In this document: positions 1 to 4,885 of the stretch, piece by piece
Position numbering within the stretch: the first letter of the stretch is position 1
How the letters are laid out: each line of letters starts with the position of its first letter
Assembly (NCBI GenBank): GCA_947296775.1
Contig: CAMYRF010000087.1
Span: forward strand, 1-5,185
DNA: 5,185 nt
Reading direction: 5' to 3'
Origin: an uncultured Mycoplasmatota bacterium
Lineage (GTDB): Bacteria; Bacillota_I; Bacilli_A; RF39; UBA660
Position numbers and translations under genes: made by a program
The notes under the pieces: model-generated
Told to the model about the DNA's origin: nothing
Database searches by the model: none
What the model saw: the letters and a program-made list of their open reading frames with translations, nothing else

Positions 1-2
1 GT

Positions 3-770
3 CCAGGAGATAGTATAGAATATGATATAACAGTAACAAACCAAGGGAGTTTAGATGCGAGATTAGATAAGATTACAAAAACAGATTCAAATAATCCAGC
101 TATTACATTTACAACAAGTGGACTTACTGAGGGAACAATACTTGAGGCAGGACAAAGTCAAGTTCTAACAGTAAAAGTAGAATATAATAATAGTGTAACA
201 AGTCAACCAGATAATCTAAAATCAGAATTAAAAGTAACACTAGATTATGTTCAAAATGATGGAACAGGGGGAGGTACTGTTACTCCAGGTACTGATAATT
301 TTACAGGGACATTGTATAGTAGAAATGTGTTAACTTATAATAGCTCTAATTACAATAATGAATCATGGGCAAAAGAAAACTTTATATGGTCAGATGATAA
401 TATAGAAAAAATAAAAGGATATACAGAAGATTATACAACGTTAAGTGGTGATTTTTTCTTAAAACATAATATGGTAAATGGCCAAGTAGAATCATCAGAA
501 TTATGTTTTATAAAAGATGGTTTACATTGTTTAAAACCAAACGAATTTGAAACAAGTAAAGCCACATTATTGAGCGTATTTGGCGAATCTGCATGTTTTG
601 TATCTAGTACTTTTGTTGGCTGCCAAGATGGTTCACTTAACGTCACTTGCGGTGATGACTCGCTTCTTGGGAATGAGGTTTTTATGGGTGATGTTAAGGC
701 GTTTGATGACGTTGTCGTTAATTGCAATGTGATAGCTAAAGGTTATTCCTATTGTGATGACACTTGGTAA
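3..770 (+). CDS. Pilin-like/surface protein with Ig-like domain and Cys-rich C-terminal domain (5' partial)
   Basis: An open frame runs from the window edge to TAA at 768-770, giving 255 residues of a longer protein; the true start is upstream. Residues 1-86 alternate beta-strand patterns (DSIEYDITVTNQGS, then an EAGQSQVLTVKVEY strand), like DUF11/CARDB-type Ig folds of exported proteins. Residues 87-99 are a flexible Gly/Thr/Pro linker (GTGGGTVTPG). Residues 100-255 form a separate domain with seven cysteines (168, 176, 198, 207, 216, 241, 251), few charged residues near the end and a final CDDTW. The spacing of Cys and the GxS/YSYC pattern resemble C-terminal domains I recall from pilin-like proteins of uncultured gut Firmicutes; no N-terminal prepilin signal is visible here, so pilin identity is inference. 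An extracellular role is likely. Codon use changes strongly after about codon 185. It could instead be another cell-surface adhesin. Confidence 0.8.
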   Translation, partial: PGDSIEYDITVTNQGSLDARLDKITKTDSNNPAITFTTSGLTEGTILEAGQSQVLTVKVEYNNSVTSQPDNLKSELKVTLDYVQNDGTGGGTVTPGTDNFTGTLYSRNVLTYNSSNYNNESWAKENFIWSDDNIEKIKGYTEDYTTLSGDFFLKHNMVNGQVESSELCFIKDGLHCLKPNEFETSKATLLSVFGESACFVSSTFVGCQDGSLNVTCGDDSLLGNEVFMGDVKAFDDVVVNCNVIAKGYSYCDDTW

Positions 771-777
771 CCCGTCC
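555..777 (+). other. Candidate hypervariable 3' region (DGR variable-region-like)
   Basis: The last part of the surface protein gene differs from the rest of the same frame. By hand count, 301-480 has 43% A and 26% GC, while 601-770 has 22% A and 41% GC. Of the 56 sense codons in 600-767, 43 end in T or C, and 11 end in C, which is rare elsewhere in this window. Runs such as AAC GTC ACT TGC GGT GAT GAC look like NNY series. Adenine loss with gain of G, C and T at NNY codons is what adenine-directed mutagenic retrohoming from AAY-rich template codons would leave. A GC-rich block (CCCGTCC, 771-777) sits right after the stop, where DGRs have their initiation-of-homing site. No template repeat or reverse transcriptase is in the window. 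Alternatives are a recombined cassette from a GC-richer source, or selection on the Cys-rich fold. Confidence 0.35.
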
Positions 778-798
778 TAGTGACATCTAGTGATCTAG
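777..798. repeat. Short CTAG-containing direct repeats
   Basis: CTAGTGA occurs at 777-783 and again at 787-793, exactly 10 bases apart, followed by a third CTAG at 795-798. Three CTAG tetramers in 22 bases are unusual, because this tetramer is rare in many bacterial genomes. The block lies between the stop codon of the surface protein gene and the hairpin cluster. It may be part of a protein- or recombinase-binding site, or chance; function is unknown. Confidence 0.4.
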
Positions 799-800
799 AA

Positions 801-813
801 TCTTTTCGAAAGA
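801..813. repeat. Small hairpin (first of the post-stop cluster)
   Basis: TCTTTTCGAAAGA folds into a 5-bp stem (TCTTT/AAAGA) with a three-base loop TCG. It is weak by itself and followed by an A-rich run, not a T-run. It is listed because it is the first of three consecutive inverted repeats downstream of the surface protein gene. Confidence 0.4.
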
Positions 814-824
814 AAAATATTTAT

Positions 825-844
825 CATTCGCTTTTAAGCGAATG
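825..844. repeat. Perfect inverted repeat, 9-bp stem
   Basis: CATTCGCTTTTAAGCGAATG is a perfect inverted repeat: CATTCGCTT pairs with AAGCGAATG around TT, or equally an 8-bp stem with a TTTA tetraloop. There is no T-tract after it, so it is not a standard intrinsic terminator. It starts 55 bases after the stop codon. An 8-bp stem with a 4-base loop is the size known for the DNA hairpin/cruciform that aids target recognition in some DGRs, although that hairpin is usually only a few bases from the homing site. A 3' mRNA stabiliser is the main alternative. Confidence 0.65.
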
Positions 845-853
845 TAATAGTGT

Positions 854-891
854 AGGCACCCGCGAAATTTTAGTTTCGCATAGGGGTATCT
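854..891. repeat. Extended imperfect hairpin
   Basis: GCGAAA (862-867) pairs with TTTCGC (874-879) around a six-base loop. Below a small bulge (ATAG on the 3' side), CCC/GGG and A-T pairs continue, then after one mismatch a G-T, G-C and A-T pair close the structure at 854/891. The stem is more GC-rich than its surroundings and has no T-tract. It may be a structured RNA element or a DNA recognition hairpin belonging to the same unit as the inverted repeat at 825-844. Its function is not identifiable from this sequence. Confidence 0.5.
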
Positions 892-900
892 TGAATAAAT

Positions 901-936
901 AAATAAAAACTTCACTTTAATTAGTGAAGCTTTTTT
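901..936. terminator. Bidirectional intrinsic terminator between convergent genes
   Basis: CTTCACT (910-916) pairs with AGTGAAG (923-929) around a six-base loop. Six T follow on the plus strand (931-936), and the A-rich run 901-909 gives a T-rich tail on the minus strand. It can end transcription of the surface protein gene (140 bases after its stop) and of the convergent small gene, whose stop codon TAA (minus strand, 937-935) overlaps the plus-strand T-run. Confidence 0.85.
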
Positions 937-1243
937 ACATCATTTGAAAATTAGATGTGTTGTAATTGTTTGAATATGCATTATTAACCATATTTTCTAA
1001 ATTAGAAACTCTTTGTTCTAATGAATTGATTTGGTTACTTAATGTATTTATTTCTGAAGTTGTAAAACTTTGTGTTGTTGTAGTTGAACCTTGCATGTTC
1101 CATGTTGGTGCTGGCATAGGAAGCGGCATAGGCATATTTACTCCTGTCATTGGAATTGGCCCTGGCATACTTTGCATACCACCATACATTGGATATATTG
1201 GATATGGTGTAGCATTTCCTCCACAATTACGGTCTTTTTTCAA
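935..1243 (-). CDS. Small Met/Pro-rich protein with C-terminal coiled coil, unknown function
   Basis: This 102-residue protein is read from TTG at 1243. The start is chosen because AAAGGGGGA (minus strand, 1259-1251) lies 7 bases upstream, and a promoter fits just before it. Residues 1-9 are MKKDRNCGG. Residues 10-52 are a low-complexity segment rich in Pro, Met, Gly and Tyr (YPIYPMYGG, then repeated PMP/PIPM units). A Thr-rich linker follows at 53-62. Residues 65-86 form three heptads with I65, L68, I72, L75, V79, L82 and V86 in the a/d positions, so oligomerisation is likely. The tail is rich in Asn, Tyr and Ser. There is no signal peptide or membrane segment. Composition recalls spore-coat or other assembly-forming structural proteins, but I do not recognise the family. 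The overlapping plus-strand frame is weaker: it lacks a comparable binding site. Confidence 0.75.
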   Translation of the reverse strand: MKKDRNCGGNATPYPIYPMYGGMQSMPGPIPMTGVNMPMPLPMPAPTWNMQGSTTTTQSFTTSEINTLSNQINSLEQRVSNLENMVNNAYSNNYNTSNFQMM

Positions 1244-1250
1244 AATAAAT

Positions 1251-1259
1251 TCCCCCTTT
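1251..1259 (-). promoter_or_regulatory. Ribosome binding site that sets the TTG start
   Basis: The minus-strand AAAGGGGGA is a strong Shine-Dalgarno-like sequence 7 bases before the TTG at 1243. There is no ATG in frame between it and the methionine-rich segment about 18 codons downstream, so TTG is the best start for the small Met/Pro-rich protein. Confidence 0.75.
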
Positions 1260-1272
1260 AACTTTCTAATAA

Positions 1273-1302
1273 ATTATATGCGTTTATTTTATTTTGGTGC
1301 AA
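1273..1302 (-). promoter_or_regulatory. Promoter of the small Met/Pro-rich protein gene
   Basis: On the minus strand a perfect -10 TATAAT (1278-1273) lies 18 bases downstream of TTGCAC (1302-1297), which matches the first three bases of the -35 consensus TTGACA. Transcription would start near 1266, leaving a leader of about 23 bases that contains the ribosome binding site. Confidence 0.6.
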
Positions 1303-1306
1303 AATA

Positions 1307-1315
1307 TGGTAGAAT
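1307..1315 (+). promoter_or_regulatory. Extended -10 promoter of the hypothetical-trmB operon
   Basis: TGGTAGAAT matches the extended -10 pattern TGnTATAAT with one hexamer mismatch. The expected -35 position holds only T/A-rich sequence with little consensus, as is common for extended -10 promoters. The start would be near 1322, with a leader of about 37 bases to the ATG at 1359. The -35 of the divergent promoter (1297-1302) lies only 4 bases away, so polymerases at the two promoters should exclude each other. Confidence 0.5.
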
Positions 1316-1345
1316 GTAATTAGTGATATTTTGAAAATTAAATTT

Positions 1346-1353
1346 AAGGGTGG
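1346..1353 (+). promoter_or_regulatory. Ribosome binding site that sets the ATG at 1359
   Basis: AAGGGTGG precedes ATG 1359 by 5 bases. An in-frame GTG at 1350 lies inside this binding site and so cannot be served by it, which favours the ATG, giving MRINVEVF at the N-terminus. Confidence 0.7.
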
Positions 1354-1358
1354 TTTTT

Positions 1359-2429
1359 ATGAGAATTAATGTAGAAGTTTTTAAAAACGTATTAGAACTT
1401 ACTGAAGAAGAATTTAGTGAATATGAGGAAATGGTTAAAGATTTTGAAAAATTACATAGTGATAAAAATTTTTATTTAGGTGAATTGGTAAATGTTTATT
1501 GTCTCGCTATAAAAGATGAAAAAAAACTATTATTCCATGAAAGAAAATATACAAGATTTGTAAAAAAACATTATGGTATTTTAAATACACTTGTTTGTGG
1601 TGATGATGTATTTGAAAGATTTATGGATGCTGTGACTATGGATTATAATTATGCTAAAGAAAATTATGGTAATAAAGAGGAAATAATTAAAAGACTTAAT
1701 TGGTTACTTGAATTAGATATATTAAAATTTGATGCATTATCAGAAAATGATGATTTTTGCAATGCTAATTATTATTCTATGGATGAAAGAGAATTATTTT
1801 TTGAAATAGAACATGGCTTTAGTAAAACAGGATTATTTACTGATGGAAATATAATTTTTAAAGATGATAGTGGTTATATTTCTGAAGAATATAGGATTGA
1901 ATATCATGATTGCATTCATGATAGGTATCCTGTCTTAGTTACTGATGCTAATTATGTACTAGGCTATACTAAATCAAGTCGTAGTTTTTCTGATAAATGC
2001 GTTCTTAAAACTAACATGAAAATTAAAAATTTAATGTTTGATATAGATTCTCTTCCAACTTATGACGAGTTACAAAATGGTGTTTTTCCTAAAGATGTGG
2101 CTGACTATATTGCTGGTAAAGAAAAGATTATGAACCAAAAGAAAACAATTATTGATACTGTGTATAATGTTGGTGAAATAAGTGAAACAATCAAAAGACT
2201 TTTATCAAAACTTGAATATTATACAGTGAAATATGAACTTACTGGGGATAGGGAAGAAGCTAAATCTATTAAAGCAAAATTAGATGTGATAAAAGAATTA
2301 TATAATGATCTTATTGCTTTAAAAGAATCTATTATTAATGATTGCTTTGAAGATGAATTAATGGATGAACAAGAACTAAGTAAGAAACTTACTAAGAAAA
2401 GATGGGATTCAATTGATACATGTTGTTAA
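1359..2429 (+). CDS. Hypothetical protein, 356 residues, upstream of trmB
   Basis: I do not recognise this protein. It is soluble-looking: no signal peptide and no membrane segment. Residues 1-40 are acidic and probably helical (LTEEEFSEYEEMVKDFEKL). Residues 40-125 are mixed helical, with K/R-rich patches (HERKYTRFVKKHYG). Residues 145-225 look like a beta-rich segment containing GLFTDGNIIFKDDSGYIS and the His/Cys/Asp cluster YHDCIHDRYP. Residues 250-345 are strongly helical and charged, probably coiled coil. The protein ends in CC. Start ATG 1359 is preferred over in-frame GTG 1350, which overlaps the ribosome binding site. The stop is 12 bases before trmB and its TAA overlaps the trmB Shine-Dalgarno, so the two genes are almost certainly co-transcribed. 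AT-rich codon use matches trmB, so nothing suggests recent transfer. Co-transcription with trmB alone is weak evidence for a tRNA-related role. Confidence 0.85.
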   Translation: MRINVEVFKNVLELTEEEFSEYEEMVKDFEKLHSDKNFYLGELVNVYCLAIKDEKKLLFHERKYTRFVKKHYGILNTLVCGDDVFERFMDAVTMDYNYAKENYGNKEEIIKRLNWLLELDILKFDALSENDDFCNANYYSMDERELFFEIEHGFSKTGLFTDGNIIFKDDSGYISEEYRIEYHDCIHDRYPVLVTDANYVLGYTKSSRSFSDKCVLKTNMKIKNLMFDIDSLPTYDELQNGVFPKDVADYIAGKEKIMNQKKTIIDTVYNVGEISETIKRLLSKLEYYTVKYELTGDREEAKSIKAKLDVIKELYNDLIALKESIINDCFEDELMDEQELSKKLTKKRWDSIDTCC

Positions 2430-2441
2430 GGAGTTGATTAA

Positions 2442-3068
2442 ATGAGACTTAAAAATGTTAAAGGAGCTTCAGATGTTATTGAAGCTTCTAAATATGTAAT
2501 AGAAAATCCAAGTGATTATAAAGGTAAATTTAAAGATTTATTTAATAATGACAATCCTATACATGTGGAAATAGGAATGGGGAAGGGACAGTTTATTATT
2601 GGAATGGCTAAGGCTTATCCAAATGTTAATTTTATTGGCATTGAAATGTATGATAGTGTTATTGTTAGAGCTGTTCAAAAGCAAGATGAAGAGGAGCTTC
2701 CTAATTTAAAACTTATTAAATTTGATGCTACTAATATTAATGATATATTTGAGCATGAAATTGACGTTTTATATTTGAATTTTTCAGATCCATGGCCTAA
2801 GAAAAGGCATACTCATAGAAGACTTACTAGTGATAGATTTTTAAAACGTTATGACTCTATTTTTAAAAGTGAAAAGGTTATTGTTCAAAAAACTGATAAT
2901 AGAAAGTTATTTGAATTTTCACTTAAGTCTTTTACTGATTATGGTTATCGAATCGAAGATTTATCTTTAAATCTTCATGAAGATGAGTATTTCAATGTGG
3001 AAACTGAGTATGAAATGCGTTTTTCTAATATGGGTTATCCTATTTATATGGTTAAGGTTACCAAATAG
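2442..3068 (+). CDS. trmB: tRNA (guanine-N7-)-methyltransferase TrmB
   Basis: The enzyme transfers a methyl group from S-adenosylmethionine to N7 of guanine 46 in the variable loop of tRNAs, in the cytoplasm. The 208-residue length is normal for the family. The Rossmann-fold methyltransferase signature is clear: SAM-binding EIGMGKG at 43-49, the second-strand acidic motif GIE at 66-68, and the family hallmark SDPWPKKRH at 115-123, whose Asp-Pro-Trp-Pro loop and following basic residues take part in catalysis and tRNA contact. The C-terminal VETEYE motif (187-191 region) is also typical of TrmB. The start ATG is served by AAGGAG (2428-2433) with an 8-base gap. It is second in an operon after an unknown gene, 12 bases away. 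No intrinsic terminator is visible in the 82-base gap that follows, so some read-through into the lipoprotein operon is possible. No key residue is missing. Confidence 0.97.
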   Translation: MRLKNVKGASDVIEASKYVIENPSDYKGKFKDLFNNDNPIHVEIGMGKGQFIIGMAKAYPNVNFIGIEMYDSVIVRAVQKQDEEELPNLKLIKFDATNINDIFEHEIDVLYLNFSDPWPKKRHTHRRLTSDRFLKRYDSIFKSEKVIVQKTDNRKLFEFSLKSFTDYGYRIEDLSLNLHEDEYFNVETEYEMRFSNMGYPIYMVKVTK

Positions 3069-3120
3069 ACACTTTTTGACATGTAAAGTATTTAAAAAAC
3101 TATCAAAATAAAATAAAGTC

Positions 3121-3129
3121 TGATATAAT
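3121..3129 (+). promoter_or_regulatory. Extended -10 promoter of the lipoprotein-ytxH operon
   Basis: TGATATAAT is an exact match to the extended -10 element TGnTATAAT. The -35 position about 17 bases upstream (TATCAA region) matches poorly. The start would be near 3136, placing the ribosome binding site GGAGCAGGTG (3137-3146) almost at the 5' end of the transcript, so the leader is only about 15 bases. It would drive the four genes downstream. Confidence 0.65.
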
Positions 3130-3150
3130 TTATAATGGAGCAGGTGTTAT

Positions 3151-3768
3151 ATGAGAAAAAAATATATTATTATCTGTTTACTAGCAGTGATGCTTACTGG
3201 CTGTACAATTGTTAGAATTGATACAACAAGCATTGATAATATTTTGGATGTAGTACTATCTAAGGATAATACTTTATATAATCGCACAGGTATTGGATAT
3301 AAGTATTATGTTCCAAGAGGTGTTACTTATATTGATAGTAATGGTACTAATGATAGACTTTATTCTAATGGTGTGTATTATTATTTATATTTAGATCAAG
3401 TTAGTTATTATTATGACAATACTCTTAAATTTGAGGAAGATGATTCTAAATATTATTCGAGAAAATTAGAAAATGGTGATAATGTTGGTTATTTGGAAAT
3501 TACTGAGAAAGGTAATAATCAATATTTGATAGAGTTTGTATATAATTATGCGAAAATTGAGGCTCTAGTACCAAAAGAAGATATTGAAGAGACAGTTTTG
3601 AATTCTTCTTACATTTTATCGACAATAAAATACAATAACAATATAATAAAATTATCATTAGATGATGAGTTTTTAAAAACAAAAGAAGATAAATATGATG
3701 AATTTTCATCTAAGAAAGAAAATGATAGTTTCTTACGTTATGAAGAAGATGAAGAAAATGAAGATTAG
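3151..3768 (+). CDS. Small membrane lipoprotein, unknown function
   Basis: The protein has 205 residues. Residues 1-17 are a lipoprotein signal peptide: basic MRKK, hydrophobic YIIICLLAVM, then lipobox LTGC with Cys18 as the lipidation and cleavage site. The mature part, about 188 residues, should be anchored to the outer face of the cytoplasmic membrane. It is rich in Tyr, Asn and Asp; residues 46-135 look beta-rich (YKYYVPRGVTYIDSNG, YYYLYLDQVSYYYDN, NVGYLEI, QYLIEFVYNYAKIEA). Residues 136-173 are mixed, and the C-terminal tail 180-205 is charged and ends in an almost purely acidic run (EEDEENED). I do not recognise the family. The ribosome binding site GGAG (3137-3140) is 10 bases before ATG. 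The next gene begins 11 bases after the stop, so this is probably the first gene of the envelope operon. No paralogue or enzyme motif is visible. Confidence 0.9.
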   Translation: MRKKYIIICLLAVMLTGCTIVRIDTTSIDNILDVVLSKDNTLYNRTGIGYKYYVPRGVTYIDSNGTNDRLYSNGVYYYLYLDQVSYYYDNTLKFEEDDSKYYSRKLENGDNVGYLEITEKGNNQYLIEFVYNYAKIEALVPKEDIEETVLNSSYILSTIKYNNNIIKLSLDDEFLKTKEDKYDEFSSKKENDSFLRYEEDEENED

Positions 3769-3773
3769 AGGTG
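3767..3773 (+). promoter_or_regulatory. Ribosome binding site that sets the ATG at 3780
   Basis: AGAGGTG lies 6 bases before ATG 3780 and overlaps the stop codon of the lipoprotein gene. The in-frame GTG at 3771 is part of this site itself, so initiation there is unlikely. Confidence 0.7.
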
Positions 3774-3779
3774 TTTGAA

Positions 3780-4604
3780 ATGGGACTAATGGACAAGTTT
3801 AAAAATTTATTTACTGAAGAAATTGAAGAAGAGGTTATTGAGGAACCAATTAAAAAGGAAGTTATTCAAGTAGAAATTCCTTCTCCAGCTAGAAGAAGTA
3901 CAGAGAGCGCAGAAGCAGAAGAAAAAAAAGAAGAGGTTACTTTAGAACCTAAAAAAGATGACTATAAATTTCCTTTCTTTGACGATGATGATTTTAGTAC
4001 TTTAGAAAAGGAAGAACCGGTAAGACAATCTAAGAAAAAATCATCTTATCGTAAAGATAATGCTTATAAAAAGGAAATTAAAGAAGTTTATAGTCCAGTT
4101 AAGGAAGAAAAAAAGGTATTTAAACCAACTCCGATTATTTCTCCAGTTTATGGAATTTTAGATAAAAATTATCAAAAGGAAGATATTAGAACTAAATCAG
4201 AAAAACCACGTACTTACTATAACGCTAAAGAAGCTACAGTAGATGAAATCAGAAATAAGGCTTATGGAACTTTAGAAGACGATATTGAAACTACTTTATT
4301 TGGTCATAATCGTGCTTTATTTGAAGAAGATAAAAAAGTTGAAGAATTAGATATGATGGAAGAGACTATTAAAGATGATGAAGTTCTTGATGTTACCTAT
4401 AATGAAACTGAAATTATGAGTGATGATATTATTGGTGAAAAACCAAGACATATATCTGATGAACCTGAACTTGAAATTACTGACTTATTAGAGGAAGAAA
4501 TGGGTAAAGATGAAGAGCCTTCTTTAGAAGAAGCTCCAAGAAAAATAAGTGATGCTGAATTATTTGATATGATTGATTCTATGTATCAAAAAGGAGATAA
4601 ATAA
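3780..4604 (+). CDS. Acidic low-complexity protein with SPVYG motif, possibly division/envelope-associated
   Basis: The protein has 274 residues from ATG 3780; an in-frame GTG at 3771 is rejected because it lies within the ribosome binding site. The N-terminus MGLMDKFKNLF looks like a short amphipathic helix that could bind membrane, as in several division proteins. Residues 12-110 are low complexity, rich in Glu, Lys and Asp, and likely disordered (with PFFDDDDF). An island of ordinary sequence follows at 114-131: FKPTPIISPVYGILDKNY. A second, around 148-180, contains ATVDEIRNKAYGTLEDD. The rest is acidic. The last 20 residues (SDAELFDMIDSMYQ) look like a second amphipathic helix. There is no signal peptide, membrane span or enzyme domain. 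The SPVYG segment resembles, from memory, a motif in the N-terminal region of Bacillus SftA, whose gene precedes murC-ytxG-ytxH; the FtsK-type ATPase domain is absent here. The stop overlaps the next start by one base, so coupling with the DUF948 gene is likely. Confidence 0.85.
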   Translation: MGLMDKFKNLFTEEIEEEVIEEPIKKEVIQVEIPSPARRSTESAEAEEKKEEVTLEPKKDDYKFPFFDDDDFSTLEKEEPVRQSKKKSSYRKDNAYKKEIKEVYSPVKEEKKVFKPTPIISPVYGILDKNYQKEDIRTKSEKPRTYYNAKEATVDEIRNKAYGTLEDDIETTLFGHNRALFEEDKKVEELDMMEETIKDDEVLDVTYNETEIMSDDIIGEKPRHISDEPELEITDLLEEEMGKDEEPSLEEAPRKISDAELFDMIDSMYQKGDK

Positions 4605-4885
4605 TGATAAATGTGGTTGATTTTTTGGGGATACTTTTCTATATTGCCCTAATTGTATTGGTAATTGTTTTAATTGTTTTGGTAGTGAAGGCTATTCAAA
4701 CATTAAATAAAGTTGATAAAACTCTTGATGATATAAATGAAAAATCGTCAAAATTAGATGGTTTATTTCATATTATAGATAATACAACAGATGTTGTTGT
4801 TGGCATTAGTGATAGTATTGTATCTTTTGTTGTGAGTGGTATTGAAAGTATTGTTAATAGAAAGAAGGTAAAGAAAGATGAGTAA
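4604..4885 (+). CDS. DUF948/YtxG-like single-span membrane protein
   Basis: The 93-residue protein has one strongly hydrophobic segment at about 8-29 (GILFYIALIVLVIVLIVLVV), then an amphipathic helical stretch with the heptad-like pattern LNKVDKTLDDINEKSSKLDG and repeated TTDVVVGISDSIVSFV. This N-terminal membrane span followed by a t-SNARE-like helix is the hallmark of the DUF948/YtxG family, whose function is not settled; in Bacillus, ytxG-ytxH belong to the general stress regulon. The assignment rests on topology and on the YtxH-like neighbour. ATG overlaps the previous stop (TAATG), with AAGGAG 7 bases upstream at 4591-4596, so the start is secure. The next gene overlaps its end by 8 bases. 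The basic C-terminus (NRKKVKKDE) probably stays cytoplasmic or membrane-proximal. Confidence 0.8.
   Translation: MINVVDFLGILFYIALIVLVIVLIVLVVKAIQTLNKVDKTLDDINEKSSKLDGLFHIIDNTTDVVVGISDSIVSFVVSGIESIVNRKKVKKDE

Noticed and set aside
431..727. Minus-strand open frame inside the surface protein gene
   Set aside because: No convincing ribosome binding site or promoter, and the plus-strand frame has clear domain structure through the same stretch.
312..770. A separate gene starting at TTG 312
   Set aside because: The same frame is open back to position 3 with continuous domain-like sequence, and there is no ribosome binding site before 312. It is the inside of a longer gene.
1035..1226. Second minus-strand frame within the Met/Pro-rich gene
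   Set aside because: Composition-driven shadow; the other minus-strand frame has a strong ribosome binding site, promoter and coiled-coil heptads.
966..1319. Plus-strand open frame antisense to the Met/Pro-rich gene
   Set aside because: Its Gly/Ile/Pro repeats are the complement of the Pro/Met repeats, it lacks a good ribosome binding site, and it runs through both divergent promoters.
3076..3081. TTGACA as the -35 of the lipoprotein promoter
   Set aside because: It lies 42 bases before the TATAAT at 3124-3129, and no acceptable -10 is found 16-18 bases after it.
3072..3090. Possible hairpin (ACTTT/AAAGT) as a trmB terminator
   Set aside because: Only a 5-bp A/T-rich stem with a 9-base loop and no T-run after it.
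3500..3709. Minus-strand open frame within the lipoprotein gene
   Set aside because: Leu/Ile/Tyr-rich product expected from the complement of AT-rich coding sequence, with no initiation signals.
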